From: Berkiella sp964594635
GTDB lineage: Bacteria > Pseudomonadota > Gammaproteobacteria > Berkiellales > Berkiellaceae
Direction: 5' to 3'
Length of the DNA stretch: 64,000 nucleotides
Assembly: GCA_964594635.1 (NCBI GenBank)
Contig: CAZQMV010000001.1
Span: forward strand, 1 to 64,000
A model generated the notes under the pieces. The model saw only the letters and a list, made by a program, of their open reading frames with translations, was not told the DNA's origin and ran no database searches. This document shows positions 15,948-24,789 of the stretch, in pieces. Made by a program: the position numbers and the translations under genes. Position 1 is the stretch's first letter; the number at the start of each line of letters is the position of its first letter.

Positions 15948-18230
15948 ATGTTGAGCAAAGAACTAGAGACGACGCTCAACCTTGCATTTAAGGAAGCCAG
16001 GGACAAGCGTCATGAATTTATGACGGTTGAGCACTTGCTGTTAGCACTGCTCGACAACTCTGCTGCTTCTAATGTGCTACGTTCGTGCGGTGCAGACGTT
16101 GAAAGGTTGCGCCAAGATTTACAAACATTTGTTGATGAAACAACACCATTGATTCCTTCGACGGAAGCTCATCGGGAAACACAACCCACATTAGGCTTTC
16201 AACGAGTGTTACAAAGGGCTGTTTTCCATGTTCAGTCAGCTGGTAAAGAAGAAGTTACCGGTGCAAATGTTTTAGCAGCGATTTTTAGCGAGCAAGAAAG
16301 CCAAGCAGTTTATTTCTTGAAGCAAGAGAATATTACACGATTAGACGTGGTTAATTTCATCTCCCATGGCATCTCCAAGGTTGAAGAGCCCAGAGAGATG
16401 GATGATGAACCCAATGAGATGGATCAGCCTCTTGAACAAGAGAGCGGACACGAAGCCGTCGCTAAAAGTCCTCTTGAAAGTTATGCCATTAATTTAAATA
16501 CGCTCGCCAAGCAAGGTAAGATTGATCCTTTGATTGGACGATCAAGCGAGCTTGAGCGTACCGTACAGATTTTGTGCCGTCGCCGCAAAAACAATCCTTT
16601 ATATGTCGGTGAAGCCGGTGTTGGTAAAACAGCCATAGCAGAAGGCTTAGCCAAAGCGATTGTCGAAGGTAAAGTGCCCAAAGCATTGCACCATTGCACG
16701 GTTTACTCACTCGATTTGGGTTCCTTACTTGCAGGGACAAAATATCGCGGTGACTTTGAAAAACGTTTTAAATCTTTACTGTTACATTTAAAACGGGATT
16801 CTGGATCGATCTTATTTATTGACGAAATACACACCATTATTGGCGCAGGGGCTGCATCAGGCGGCGTGATGGACGCTTCCAATTTGATTAAACCCATGTT
16901 GGCAACCGGTGATTTACGTTGCGTAGGTTCTACGACTTATCAAGAATACCGTGGGATTTTTGAAAAAGACCGTGCACTTGCCAGACGCTTTCAAAAAATC
17001 GATATCAAAGAGCCTTCGATTGAAGAAACAATCCGGATCCTAAAAGGGATCAAAACCCATTTTGAACAGCATCACCAAATTCGTTATACCGGTGCTGCAC
17101 TGCGAGCAGCGGCAGAATTGGCCGGACGCTACATTCAAGATCGTTTTCTTCCTGATAAAGCGATTGACGTGGTGGACGAAGCGGGTGCTTATCAACGTTT
17201 AATGCCAGAACGTCGTCGTAAAAAAGTGATCGGTGTTAAAGAGGTTGAGCAAATTGTGGCGCGTATGGCCAGAATACCCTCTAAAACCGTCTCTACTTCA
17301 GATAAGACGCTTTTGGGTAACCTCCATGAAGAATTGCGCAATAAAGTATTTGGACAAGACAAAGCGATTACAGCGCTGTCTTCTGCCATCAAGATGGGTC
17401 GTTCAGGTTTAAGTGATCCTGAAAAACCGGTTGGGTGCTTTTTGTTTGCAGGCCCTACAGGGGTTGGTAAAACCGAAGTATCGAAGCAGCTTGCCAAAAC
17501 CTTGGGTGTTGAACTTATTCGCTTTGATATGTCCGAATATATGGAAAGCCACACCGTATCACGCTTGATTGGTGCGCCTCCTGGATATGTGGGTTACGAT
17601 CATGGTGGTTTGTTAACCGAAGCTGTGACTAAAAATCCTCACTCAGTGGTTTTACTGGATGAAATTGAAAAAGCGCATCCAGATGTTTTTAACTTGCTGC
17701 TGCAAGTGATGGATCATGGTTCGCTCACCGATACCAATGGGCGTAAAGCAGATTTTCGTCATGTGACTTTAATCATGACAACCAACGCTGGTGCTTCCAT
17801 GATGGAACGCAGTTCAATCGGTTTTAAAGAGCAATCTCATCAAACCGATGGTATGGCTGCTATCCAAAGAACCTTCACGCCAGAATTTCGCAACCGACTT
17901 GATGCGATAATTCAGTTTGAATCCTTGAGCGAAGACACCATCACGCGTGTTGTCGATAAATTCTTAGAAGAACTTGAGAAGCGTTTAGCTGAAAAAGAAG
18001 TGACTTTCTTTGCAGATAGCGCAGCTCGCAATTGGTTAGCTGAGAAAGGATATGACAAGAAAATGGGCGCAAGACCCATGGCGAGATTAATTCAGGAACA
18101 TCTAAAGAAGCCCCTTGCGGATGAATTGTTGTTTGGCAAACTTTCCATGGGAGGTCATGTTGAGGTGACTGCCGATGCGCAAGGGATCCAATTAACGGTT
18201 ACCGAAGAAGCCAGTAAAGAGGTCGATTAA
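15948..18230 (+). CDS. clpA: ATP-dependent Clp protease ATP-binding subunit ClpA
   Basis: 760 residues; the AAA+ unfoldase of ClpAP. An N-terminal Clp_N double repeat binds ClpS (residues about 1-145). AAA-1 has Walker A GEAGVGKTAIAE near residue 221 and Walker B LFIDEIHTI. AAA-2 has Walker A GPTGVGKTEVS near residue 502 and Walker B VVLLDEIEKAH. The ClpP-docking loop (IGL/IGF type) is visible as SSIGFKEQ. Length is typical. AGGAGG at 15934-15939 fixes the start. The stop overlaps that of the convergent infA. Confidence 0.97.
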   Translation: MLSKELETTLNLAFKEARDKRHEFMTVEHLLLALLDNSAASNVLRSCGADVERLRQDLQTFVDETTPLIPSTEAHRETQPTLGFQRVLQRAVFHVQSAGKEEVTGANVLAAIFSEQESQAVYFLKQENITRLDVVNFISHGISKVEEPREMDDEPNEMDQPLEQESGHEAVAKSPLESYAINLNTLAKQGKIDPLIGRSSELERTVQILCRRRKNNPLYVGEAGVGKTAIAEGLAKAIVEGKVPKALHHCTVYSLDLGSLLAGTKYRGDFEKRFKSLLLHLKRDSGSILFIDEIHTIIGAGAASGGVMDASNLIKPMLATGDLRCVGSTTYQEYRGIFEKDRALARRFQKIDIKEPSIEETIRILKGIKTHFEQHHQIRYTGAALRAAAELAGRYIQDRFLPDKAIDVVDEAGAYQRLMPERRRKKVIGVKEVEQIVARMARIPSKTVSTSDKTLLGNLHEELRNKVFGQDKAITALSSAIKMGRSGLSDPEKPVGCFLFAGPTGVGKTEVSKQLAKTLGVELIRFDMSEYMESHTVSRLIGAPPGYVGYDHGGLLTEAVTKNPHSVVLLDEIEKAHPDVFNLLLQVMDHGSLTDTNGRKADFRHVTLIMTTNAGASMMERSSIGFKEQSHQTDGMAAIQRTFTPEFRNRLDAIIQFESLSEDTITRVVDKFLEELEKRLAEKEVTFFADSAARNWLAEKGYDKKMGARPMARLIQEHLKKPLADELLFGKLSMGGHVEVTADAQGIQLTVTEEASKEVD

Positions 18231-18538
18231 TCCTCTTTACTGAGCATATCCTTGCTAATCACGTCGGTGGTGATGACTTCTTTTTCTTTTTCTTTAGTAC
18301 CCTTGTCATCTGATTTACCGTCACGATTACGGAAAATGATGCGACCTTTGGTCAAGTCGTAGGGTGTTAGCTGGACGGTTACACGATCGCCAGTCAAGAT
18401 ACGAATGTAATTTTTACGCATTCTGCCTGAAATATGCGCTGTCACAATGTGTTTATTATCGAGTTCGACGCGAAACATCGTATTCGGTAAAGTTTCGGTT
18501 ACCGTTCCTTCCATTTCGATATGATCTTCTTTTGCCAT
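18227..18538 (-). CDS. infA: Translation initiation factor IF-1 with C-terminal extension
   Basis: 103 residues; an S1/OB-fold protein that binds the 30S A-site during initiation. Residues 1-72 are canonical: MAKEDHIEMEGTVTETLPN, HIVTAHISGRMRKNYIRILTGDRVTVQL, YDLTKGRIIFR. The normal bacterial IF-1 ends here at about 72 residues. This one continues for about 31 charged residues (GKSDDKGTKEKEKEVITTD and onward). The ATG has a strong GGGGAG site. Its stop overlaps the clpA stop tail to tail by four bases. The extension is read directly; its role is unknown. Confidence 0.94.
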   Translation of the reverse strand: MAKEDHIEMEGTVTETLPNTMFRVELDNKHIVTAHISGRMRKNYIRILTGDRVTVQLTPYDLTKGRIIFRNRDGKSDDKGTKEKEKEVITTDVISKDMLSKED

Positions 18539-18612
18539 GGATCTCCCCTATTAGAATAGTGCTTTGGCCGCCACATCCTACCAAATTACAGCGCCTCACG
18601 AAACTCCTAAAG

Positions 18613-19260
18613 CTAACTGGTGCTTAATTGCCAATTTGAGACTTTGTCATCAAACTTAGTATTTTGTTGAAGAATATCCAGAAATTGCTCGCGCGGTAGG
18701 GTTGTTGTGCCCATTCGCATCAGGTGAGGGGAGGCCACTTGGCAATCCATCAGCGCAAAATCCCACCGTTTCAATTGCTTGACTAAAGCGACCATCGCCA
18801 CTTTAGAGGCATTGGGTTGATGACTAAACATCGATTCCCCATAAAAAATCCTGCCCAGTGCCATGCCATAAAGACCACCAACTAGCTTGTTTTCTTCATA
18901 AACTTCTATCGAATGCGCATAGCCTTGCTGATGCAAAGTAAGATAGGCTGCTTGCATGGCAGGATTGAGCCATGTACCCGATTCCCACTTTCCCTCTCGC
19001 AGACGAGGTCCGGCACAGCCTTTAAGGACTTCGGCAAATTGTTCATCCATTTTGACCGTAAAGTGGTTTTGATTGAGTATTTTTTGCAAACTATGAGAGA
19101 TGTGTAAGGAATCTAAAAAGAGGACGGCTCGTGGATCGGGGCTCCACCACAAAATGGGCTCGCGGTCATACCATGGAAAGATCCCTAGATGGTAGGCGTT
19201 CAATAATCGTAAAGGGCTGAGGTCACCCCCTATCGCTAATAAGCCATCTGGTTCCGTCAA
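18613..19260 (-). CDS. aat: Leucyl/phenylalanyl-tRNA-protein transferase
   Basis: Transfers Leu or Phe from tRNA to N-terminal Arg/Lys, making N-degrons for ClpS/ClpAP. Clear family blocks are EPDGLLAIGGDLSPLRLLNAYHLGIFPWY, PILWWSPDPRAVLF, SIEVYEENKLVGGLYGMALG, FYGESMFS and MDCQV. The first usable start codon is TTG at 19260 (215 residues). However, the same frame upstream reads WLNRDSIDFPSPNLAL, which matches the conserved N-terminus of the family, before a stop at 19351-19353, with no ATG, GTG or TTG in it. The true start may therefore be a rare codon (ATT at 19287 or ATA at 19326) overlapping the end of trxB, or the protein is shortened. trxB-aat-infA is a familiar gene group. Confidence 0.9.
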   Translation of the reverse strand: MTEPDGLLAIGGDLSPLRLLNAYHLGIFPWYDREPILWWSPDPRAVLFLDSLHISHSLQKILNQNHFTVKMDEQFAEVLKGCAGPRLREGKWESGTWLNPAMQAAYLTLHQQGYAHSIEVYEENKLVGGLYGMALGRIFYGESMFSHQPNASKVAMVALVKQLKRWDFALMDCQVASPHLMRMGTTTLPREQFLDILQQNTKFDDKVSNWQLSTS

Positions 19261-19322
19261 TGCTAAGTTGGGTGACGGAAAATCAATGGAATCTCTATTG
19301 AGCCAAAAGGGGGCACCGGTAT

Positions 19323-20276
19323 CTATGAGGTGAGTCCATCCAAATATTTTTCAGCATCAAGGGCTGCCATGCAACCTGTTCCTGCGGAAGTCACTGCTTG
19401 TCGGTAAACGTGATCAGCTACGTCACCGGCAGCAAAAACGCCGGGAATACTGGTTTGAGTAGCATTACCGCCTAAACCGGTATTCACAATAATGTAACCG
19501 TCTTTCATGGCCAGTTGGTTTTCAAAAATTTGGGTATTGGGGGTGTGACCAATCGCAATAAAAACACCGTCTAAAGAAAGGGTTTCAGTGGTGGGTTTTT
19601 CAGTGTGTTTCACACGCAAACCCGTTACCCCTTTTGCATCACCCACGACTTCGTCGATGGTGTGATCCCAAAGTAAAGAAACATTGCCATGTTCTGCTTT
19701 CTCAAATAACTTTTGTTGCAGCATTTTTTCAGCGCGTAAAGTGTCTCGGCGGTGAACTAACGTGACATGAGAAGCAATATTCGCTAGATATAATGCTTCT
19801 TCAACTGCGGTGTTTCCTCCGCCAATCACCGCTACTTTTTTACCTTTATAAAAAAAGCCATCGCAGGTGGCACAGGCAGAGACCCCTTTGCCCATAAAGG
19901 CTTGCTCAGAGGGTAACCCAAGGTAGCGAGCCGAAGCACCTGTCGCAATGATAAGCGCATCACAAGTATATTCGTCGCCGGAGTCGCCTTTTAATTGAAA
20001 AGGCCGAGCTTTTAAATCAACGGCCATGATATGGTCGAAAATGATTTGGGTATCAAAGCGTAGGGCATGCTCTTCCATGCGTTCCATGAGGGCAGGGCCT
20101 TGTAGTCCTTCTACATCACCGGGCCAATTATCAACATCCGTTGTTGTGGTGAGTTGTCCTCCTTTTTGCAAACCGGTAATGATAACGGGTTTGAGATTCG
20201 CGCGAGCGGCATAAATGGCTGCAGTATAACCGGCAGGACCTGAACCGAGGATGATGAGACGATGATGTTTTGGCAT
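19323..20276 (-). CDS. trxB: Thioredoxin reductase
   Basis: 317 residues; a cytosolic FAD/NADPH flavoenzyme that reduces thioredoxin. The FAD-binding Rossmann motif is ILGSGPAGYTAAIYAARA at residues 9-26. The redox-active disulfide is SACATCDGFFYKG (about residues 137-140). The NADPH motif is VIGGGNTAVEEALYLA, and the C-terminal FAD motif is GVFAAGDVADHVYRQA. The length is normal. It is divergent from ftsK and is followed almost immediately by aat on the same strand. Confidence 0.97.
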   Translation of the reverse strand: MPKHHRLIILGSGPAGYTAAIYAARANLKPVIITGLQKGGQLTTTTDVDNWPGDVEGLQGPALMERMEEHALRFDTQIIFDHIMAVDLKARPFQLKGDSGDEYTCDALIIATGASARYLGLPSEQAFMGKGVSACATCDGFFYKGKKVAVIGGGNTAVEEALYLANIASHVTLVHRRDTLRAEKMLQQKLFEKAEHGNVSLLWDHTIDEVVGDAKGVTGLRVKHTEKPTTETLSLDGVFIAIGHTPNTQIFENQLAMKDGYIIVNTGLGGNATQTSIPGVFAAGDVADHVYRQAVTSAGTGCMAALDAEKYLDGLTS

Positions 20277-20389
20277 AACTAATTCTCTTTAACTCTTCCC
20301 ACTAAATTGGTTCGAGTATACATTACGCAGAGTCTCCTAAAAAGTCATGCTACACTAATAGGCAAAATCTAGACCATGATGAAAAAAGA

Positions 20390-22849
20390 ATGAAGCAAGC
20401 CACCACACGCACCAATGAAGCTAATTTGTCGATTTTGACGTTACAGGTTAATCGACGACTGCGCGAAGGGGCGTTTATTCTGCTTTGCTCATTCGGAATT
20501 TACCTATTAATTGCCTTGTTTACCTACCATGATGGTGATTCAGCTTGGTCGCATTCTGGGATGTCCAATGATATTCGCAATGCTGCAGGAAAAACCGGTG
20601 CTTGGTTTTCTGACGTGCTGTTTTCCCTTTTTGGGTACATGGCTTATGTTTTCCCTCTGACGTTAGCGCTGTCGGGATTATTTGTTTATCGGGACTTGCC
20701 GCAAAAAGCAGAGTCTAACCCTTTAATTTGGTCTGTTCGCTCACTCGGTTTATTAGTCGCTTTAGCAGCGAGCTGTGGATTAATTGCCATCCATATTTCC
20801 AAGACGGCTACCTTACCCATGAGTACAGGTGGTTTGTTAGGTGCAGCAGTAAATGCTGTTGCGGTAACTTACTTAAGCCCAATTGGGGCCACCATTATTC
20901 TGATTGCCTCATTGCTGGCAGGTGTCACCCTTTTCACTGGTGTGTCTTGGTTAAATATTTTGGAAGTCATTGGTCACTATACTTTGAAGCTACTTGGTAA
21001 GTTAGGAAATCATCTACCTGGGATTGTCAAAAAAGGGACGGAACAGGTCAGCCAATTCAAATTGCCCGCTTTGCCCGATTTTTCAGCCATGAATTTGGGT
21101 AATATCAAGTCACCAAAATTCAGCCTAGAAGACGAAGAAGAAAAAGATGGAGGCTTTCCAAAGAGCGAGCCGCTTTTTGGTGATGATGAAGTATTTGATG
21201 AACCCTTGCCATCACTCAAACCAAAACCCAAAGCCAAATCCGATACGGCAGCGGCGATTGCTGCTGCCTTTAAAAAGCCTCGCATCGTGGTTAAACCACG
21301 AGTACCCGTAGAAGAAGATGAACCTATCCCGTTTGGGGCACCTAAGGCAAAACGGCAAAAAACCAGTGAAGAAATGCATGCTTTACCTGCCTTATCGTTA
21401 CTTGAAATGCCAGAAAAATCAGCCAGACAGGGATTTAGCTCACAGCAGCGCCAAGACTTATCCCGCTTAGTAGAAACTCGGCTTTTAGAGTTTGGTGTTG
21501 ATGCTAAGGTGGTGGGGGTGTTACCAGGACCTGTGATCACGCGTTTTGAATTAGATTTAGCGGCAGGTATTAAGGTCAATAAAATTACCAGTCTTGCTAA
21601 AGATTTAGCGCGTTCTTTATCGGTTGTGAGTGTGCGGGTAGTTGAAGTGATCCCCGGTAAATCCGTCGTGGGACTTGAGATCCCTAATCCCAATCGGGAA
21701 TTAGTACGCTTAAAAGAAGTCTTGGAAGATGCTTCTTATCAAGAAGCAGAGTCGCCCATTACACTGGCCTTAGGTAAAGATATTTCCGGTCGCCCGGTTG
21801 CAGTCGATTTAGCTAAAATGCCTCATCTTTTGGTGGCGGGCACCACAGGCTCTGGTAAGTCGGTTGGCGTGAACGCCATGCTGCTCAGTATTTTGTACAA
21901 ATCATCTCCCGAAGATGTTCGCCTGATCATGATTGATCCCAAAATGTTGGAATTGGCGGTTTATGACAACATTCCCCATTTGCTCACTCCCGTGGTCACC
22001 GACATGAAAGATGCAGCAAACGCCTTGCGTTGGTGCGTTGCTGAAATGGAACGACGCTATCAATTGATGGCAGCGGTTGGGGTCCGAAATTTAACGGGTT
22101 ACAACGTAAAAGTTGCGACAGCTATTAAAGAAGGCAAGCCGTTGGTAGATCCTTTCTGGCAACCGATAAATGGTGATCGACCTGAACCTTTAGAAAAATT
22201 GCCCTACATCGTTGTGGTTGTCGATGAATTTGCCGACATGATGATGGTGGTGGGTAAGAAAGTAGAAGAATTGATCGCCAGAATTGCGCAAAAAGCGCGT
22301 GCAGCGGGTATTCATCTTATTTTGGCCACTCAAAGACCTTCGGTGGATGTGATCACCGGATTAATCAAAGCCAACATTCCCACACGGATTGCTTTCCAAG
22401 TGTCGTCACGTATCGACTCTCGCACCATTATTGATCAATCCGGTGCTGAACAACTGTTGGGTCATGGGGATATGCTCTATTTACCACCAGGCGTGGGTAT
22501 TCCACATCGTATCCATGGCGCTTTTGTTAGCGATGATGAAGTGCATAAAGTCACTAATGATCTTAGAAAGTTAGGACAACCAGCTTATATTGAAAGCGTG
22601 GTACAATCTTTTCCAAGCTCAGCAACCTCTGCAACGGATGGCGACTTAGATGAGTTATATGACCAAGCTGTAATGATCGTCACTGAATCTCGTAAGGCAT
22701 CGACTTCTTTAGTGCAACGACGATTAAAAATTGGCTATAACCGTGCAGCACGTTTAATTGAGCAAATGGAAAGCGAAGGGGTTGTTAGTCATGTACTGTC
22801 AAATGGCACAAGAGAAGTGCTCGCACCCGCACCGGTTGAAAGAGGTTAA
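20390..22849 (+). CDS. ftsK: DNA translocase FtsK
   Basis: 819 residues; couples chromosome dimer resolution and segregation to septation. The N-terminus has about four membrane segments (residues about 28-185: FILLCSFGIYLLIALF, VFPLTLALSGLFVY, LGLLVALAASCGLIAI, IGATIILIASLLAGVTLF). A short charged Pro/Lys linker follows (about 230-340). The motor has Walker A GTTGSGKSVGVNAM at residue 484 and Walker B VVVVDEFADMMM. The C-terminal gamma winged helix (DELYDQAVMIVTESRKASTSLVQRRLKIGYNRAARL) reads KOPS sites and activates XerD. The linker is much shorter than in E. coli. lolA starts one base after its stop. Confidence 0.96.
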   Translation: MKQATTRTNEANLSILTLQVNRRLREGAFILLCSFGIYLLIALFTYHDGDSAWSHSGMSNDIRNAAGKTGAWFSDVLFSLFGYMAYVFPLTLALSGLFVYRDLPQKAESNPLIWSVRSLGLLVALAASCGLIAIHISKTATLPMSTGGLLGAAVNAVAVTYLSPIGATIILIASLLAGVTLFTGVSWLNILEVIGHYTLKLLGKLGNHLPGIVKKGTEQVSQFKLPALPDFSAMNLGNIKSPKFSLEDEEEKDGGFPKSEPLFGDDEVFDEPLPSLKPKPKAKSDTAAAIAAAFKKPRIVVKPRVPVEEDEPIPFGAPKAKRQKTSEEMHALPALSLLEMPEKSARQGFSSQQRQDLSRLVETRLLEFGVDAKVVGVLPGPVITRFELDLAAGIKVNKITSLAKDLARSLSVVSVRVVEVIPGKSVVGLEIPNPNRELVRLKEVLEDASYQEAESPITLALGKDISGRPVAVDLAKMPHLLVAGTTGSGKSVGVNAMLLSILYKSSPEDVRLIMIDPKMLELAVYDNIPHLLTPVVTDMKDAANALRWCVAEMERRYQLMAAVGVRNLTGYNVKVATAIKEGKPLVDPFWQPINGDRPEPLEKLPYIVVVVDEFADMMMVVGKKVEELIARIAQKARAAGIHLILATQRPSVDVITGLIKANIPTRIAFQVSSRIDSRTIIDQSGAEQLLGHGDMLYLPPGVGIPHRIHGAFVSDDEVHKVTNDLRKLGQPAYIESVVQSFPSSATSATDGDLDELYDQAVMIVTESRKASTSLVQRRLKIGYNRAARLIEQMESEGVVSHVLSNGTREVLAPAPVERG

Positions 22850-22850
22850 C

Positions 22851-23486
22851 ATGTTAAGAATAATGAAAGGCATTGCATTGACGCTAGGGCTTTGTTTTGG
22901 AGCAGCGGTTTGGGCGACTCCTGCTGGCGATCAATTAGTGCAATCTCTGCAAAAAATTACCACCTTTAAAGCCAACTTTGTGCAAAATATTCGTGGAGCA
23001 GAAGGGGAGAAGCTATCTAATTCTAATGGTCAAGTAGTGATCTCCAGGCCAGGCAAGTTTTATTGGAAGAGCCAAAAGCCCGATCAAATGCTGGTGGTTG
23101 CTGATGGCAAATTCGTTTGGACTTACGATATCGATTTAGAACAAGTGACTAAGCAAGAGTTAAAACAAGCTTTACATAACTCACCTGCCACCTTATTAGC
23201 AGGCGATGTTTCCAAGTTACAAGACAATTTCGAGATTGATTTTGCTAAAAAATGCAAAGCCGATAATACGTGTTATCAATTAAAACCCAAGCAAAAAGAT
23301 AGTGCTTTTTCAACCATTATCATTCGTTTTGAACAAGATAAGCTGAATGAAGTACGCATGAAAGATCCGTTAGGACAAAATGTGTTGACGGTATTTTCAA
23401 ATGTTGAAATCAATCAATCGATCAATAAAAAGTTATTTGATTTTGCGCCACCTAAAGGCGTTGATGTGATCCAAGCAGGAACCTAA
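22851..23486 (+). CDS. lolA: Outer-membrane lipoprotein carrier protein LolA
   Basis: 211 residues from ATG 22851 (a second ATG at 22863 is possible); the frame is open upstream inside ftsK but that part is not LolA. A signal peptide (KGIALTLGLCFGAAVWA) is followed by the LolA fold: FKANFVQNIRGAEGEKLSNSNGQVVISRPGKFYWKSQKP, VWTYDIDLEQVT, DNFEIDF, and ENEVRMKDPLGQN-like residues near the end. It ferries lipoproteins across the periplasm from LolCDE to LolB. ftsK-lolA-rarA-serS is a conserved gammaproteobacterial order; the gaps here are 1, 6 and 7 bp. Confidence 0.93.
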   Translation: MLRIMKGIALTLGLCFGAAVWATPAGDQLVQSLQKITTFKANFVQNIRGAEGEKLSNSNGQVVISRPGKFYWKSQKPDQMLVVADGKFVWTYDIDLEQVTKQELKQALHNSPATLLAGDVSKLQDNFEIDFAKKCKADNTCYQLKPKQKDSAFSTIIIRFEQDKLNEVRMKDPLGQNVLTVFSNVEINQSINKKLFDFAPPKGVDVIQAGT

Positions 23487-23492
23487 TAGGCT

Positions 23493-24782
23493 ATGGCTTT
23501 ACCGCTGGCCGCAAGGTTACGGCCTACCACGTTTGCCCAGTTTAGTGGTCAAGAACATTTGATTGGCATCAATCGACCATTGCGCTTAGCCATTGAAAAG
23601 AGCAACTTGCATTCCATGTTGCTCTGGGGGCCTCCTGGCACTGGCAAAACCACGCTAGCGCAAATTATTGCGCATTCAACCCAAGCCCATTTTTGCGCTT
23701 TATCAGCTGTCATGGCGGGTGTAAAAGAAATTCGGGAACAGGTGAGTGATGCAAAGTTGCGTTTGGAGAATGAACAACAAGAAACCGTGTTGTTTATTGA
23801 TGAAATACATCGCTTTAATAAAAGCCAACAAGATGCGCTTCTACCCTTTGTGGAAGATGGCACTGTTCATTTAATTGGCGCCACCACGGAAAACCCCTCA
23901 TTTCAAGTGAATCACGCTTTACTGTCGCGTTGTCGAGTGTATGCGCTAAAATCGTTAACCAGTGCCAACTTGCAACAAGTGTTGACGCAAGCACTTCAAG
24001 ATGAAACGTTAGGGTTAACACAGTGGCAGGTTTATCTAACCCCCGTGATGCAAGAGAAAATGATTGCGACTTCCGATGGGGATGCAAGACGTTTGCTCAA
24101 CATATTAGAAATTGTTGCTGAACGGTTTTTAAGTTTGGATAATCCAGCCGCCTTTACCCAAGATCTATTTGAAGAAGTTCTGCAACAAGACTATCGTCAT
24201 TTTGATAAGCAAGGTGATGTGTTTTATGAGCAGATCTCGGCTTTACATAAATCCGTTCGCGGCAGCTCACCTGATGGTGCTTTATATTGGCTTTGTCGTA
24301 TGCTAGATGGGGGTTGTGATCCTGCTTATATTGCTCGTCGGGTTGTTCGCATGGCAAGCGAAGATATTGGCAATGCGGATCCCAGAGGCTTAAGTTTGGC
24401 AATGGATGCTTGGCAGGCACTTGATCGCTTGGGTCATCCAGAAGGTGAGCTCGCGCTCGCTCAAGCAGTTGTTTATTTAGCCTGTGCTCCTAAAAGCACA
24501 GCCGTTTACAATGCTTATAATCAAGTGATGGCTGATATTAAAAATCAACCCTCCTATGGTGTGCCAGTCCATTTACGAAATGCACCCTCTAAGTTAATGA
24601 AAAATATGGGTTATGGTAAGGCATATCGTTATGATCCTGAAGAGCCAGGTGGTTTTGCTAAAGGACAAACGTATTTTCCAGATGAACTGGGAGAAAAACG
24701 CTATTATTTCCCTACACAGCAGGGGCTAGAAATTAAAATTGCTGAAAAATTAGAGTATCTTCGTCCTTCAAAAAAAGCGTGA
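23493..24782 (+). CDS. rarA: Replication-associated recombination protein A (RarA/MgsA)
   Basis: 429 residues; a clamp-loader-like AAA+ ATPase acting at stalled replication forks. Walker A is LLWGPPGTGKTTLAQ (about residue 47), Walker B is VLFIDEIHRFNKSQQDALLP, sensor 1 is IGATTENPSF, and the arginine finger region is ALLSRCRVY. The C-terminal tetramerisation part reads GSSPDGALYWLCRMLDGGCDPAYIARRVVRMASEDIGNADP. The length is normal. It lies in an apparent operon with lolA upstream and serS downstream. Confidence 0.96.
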   Translation: MALPLAARLRPTTFAQFSGQEHLIGINRPLRLAIEKSNLHSMLLWGPPGTGKTTLAQIIAHSTQAHFCALSAVMAGVKEIREQVSDAKLRLENEQQETVLFIDEIHRFNKSQQDALLPFVEDGTVHLIGATTENPSFQVNHALLSRCRVYALKSLTSANLQQVLTQALQDETLGLTQWQVYLTPVMQEKMIATSDGDARRLLNILEIVAERFLSLDNPAAFTQDLFEEVLQQDYRHFDKQGDVFYEQISALHKSVRGSSPDGALYWLCRMLDGGCDPAYIARRVVRMASEDIGNADPRGLSLAMDAWQALDRLGHPEGELALAQAVVYLACAPKSTAVYNAYNQVMADIKNQPSYGVPVHLRNAPSKLMKNMGYGKAYRYDPEEPGGFAKGQTYFPDELGEKRYYFPTQQGLEIKIAEKLEYLRPSKKA

Positions 24783-24789
24783 GAGAACC

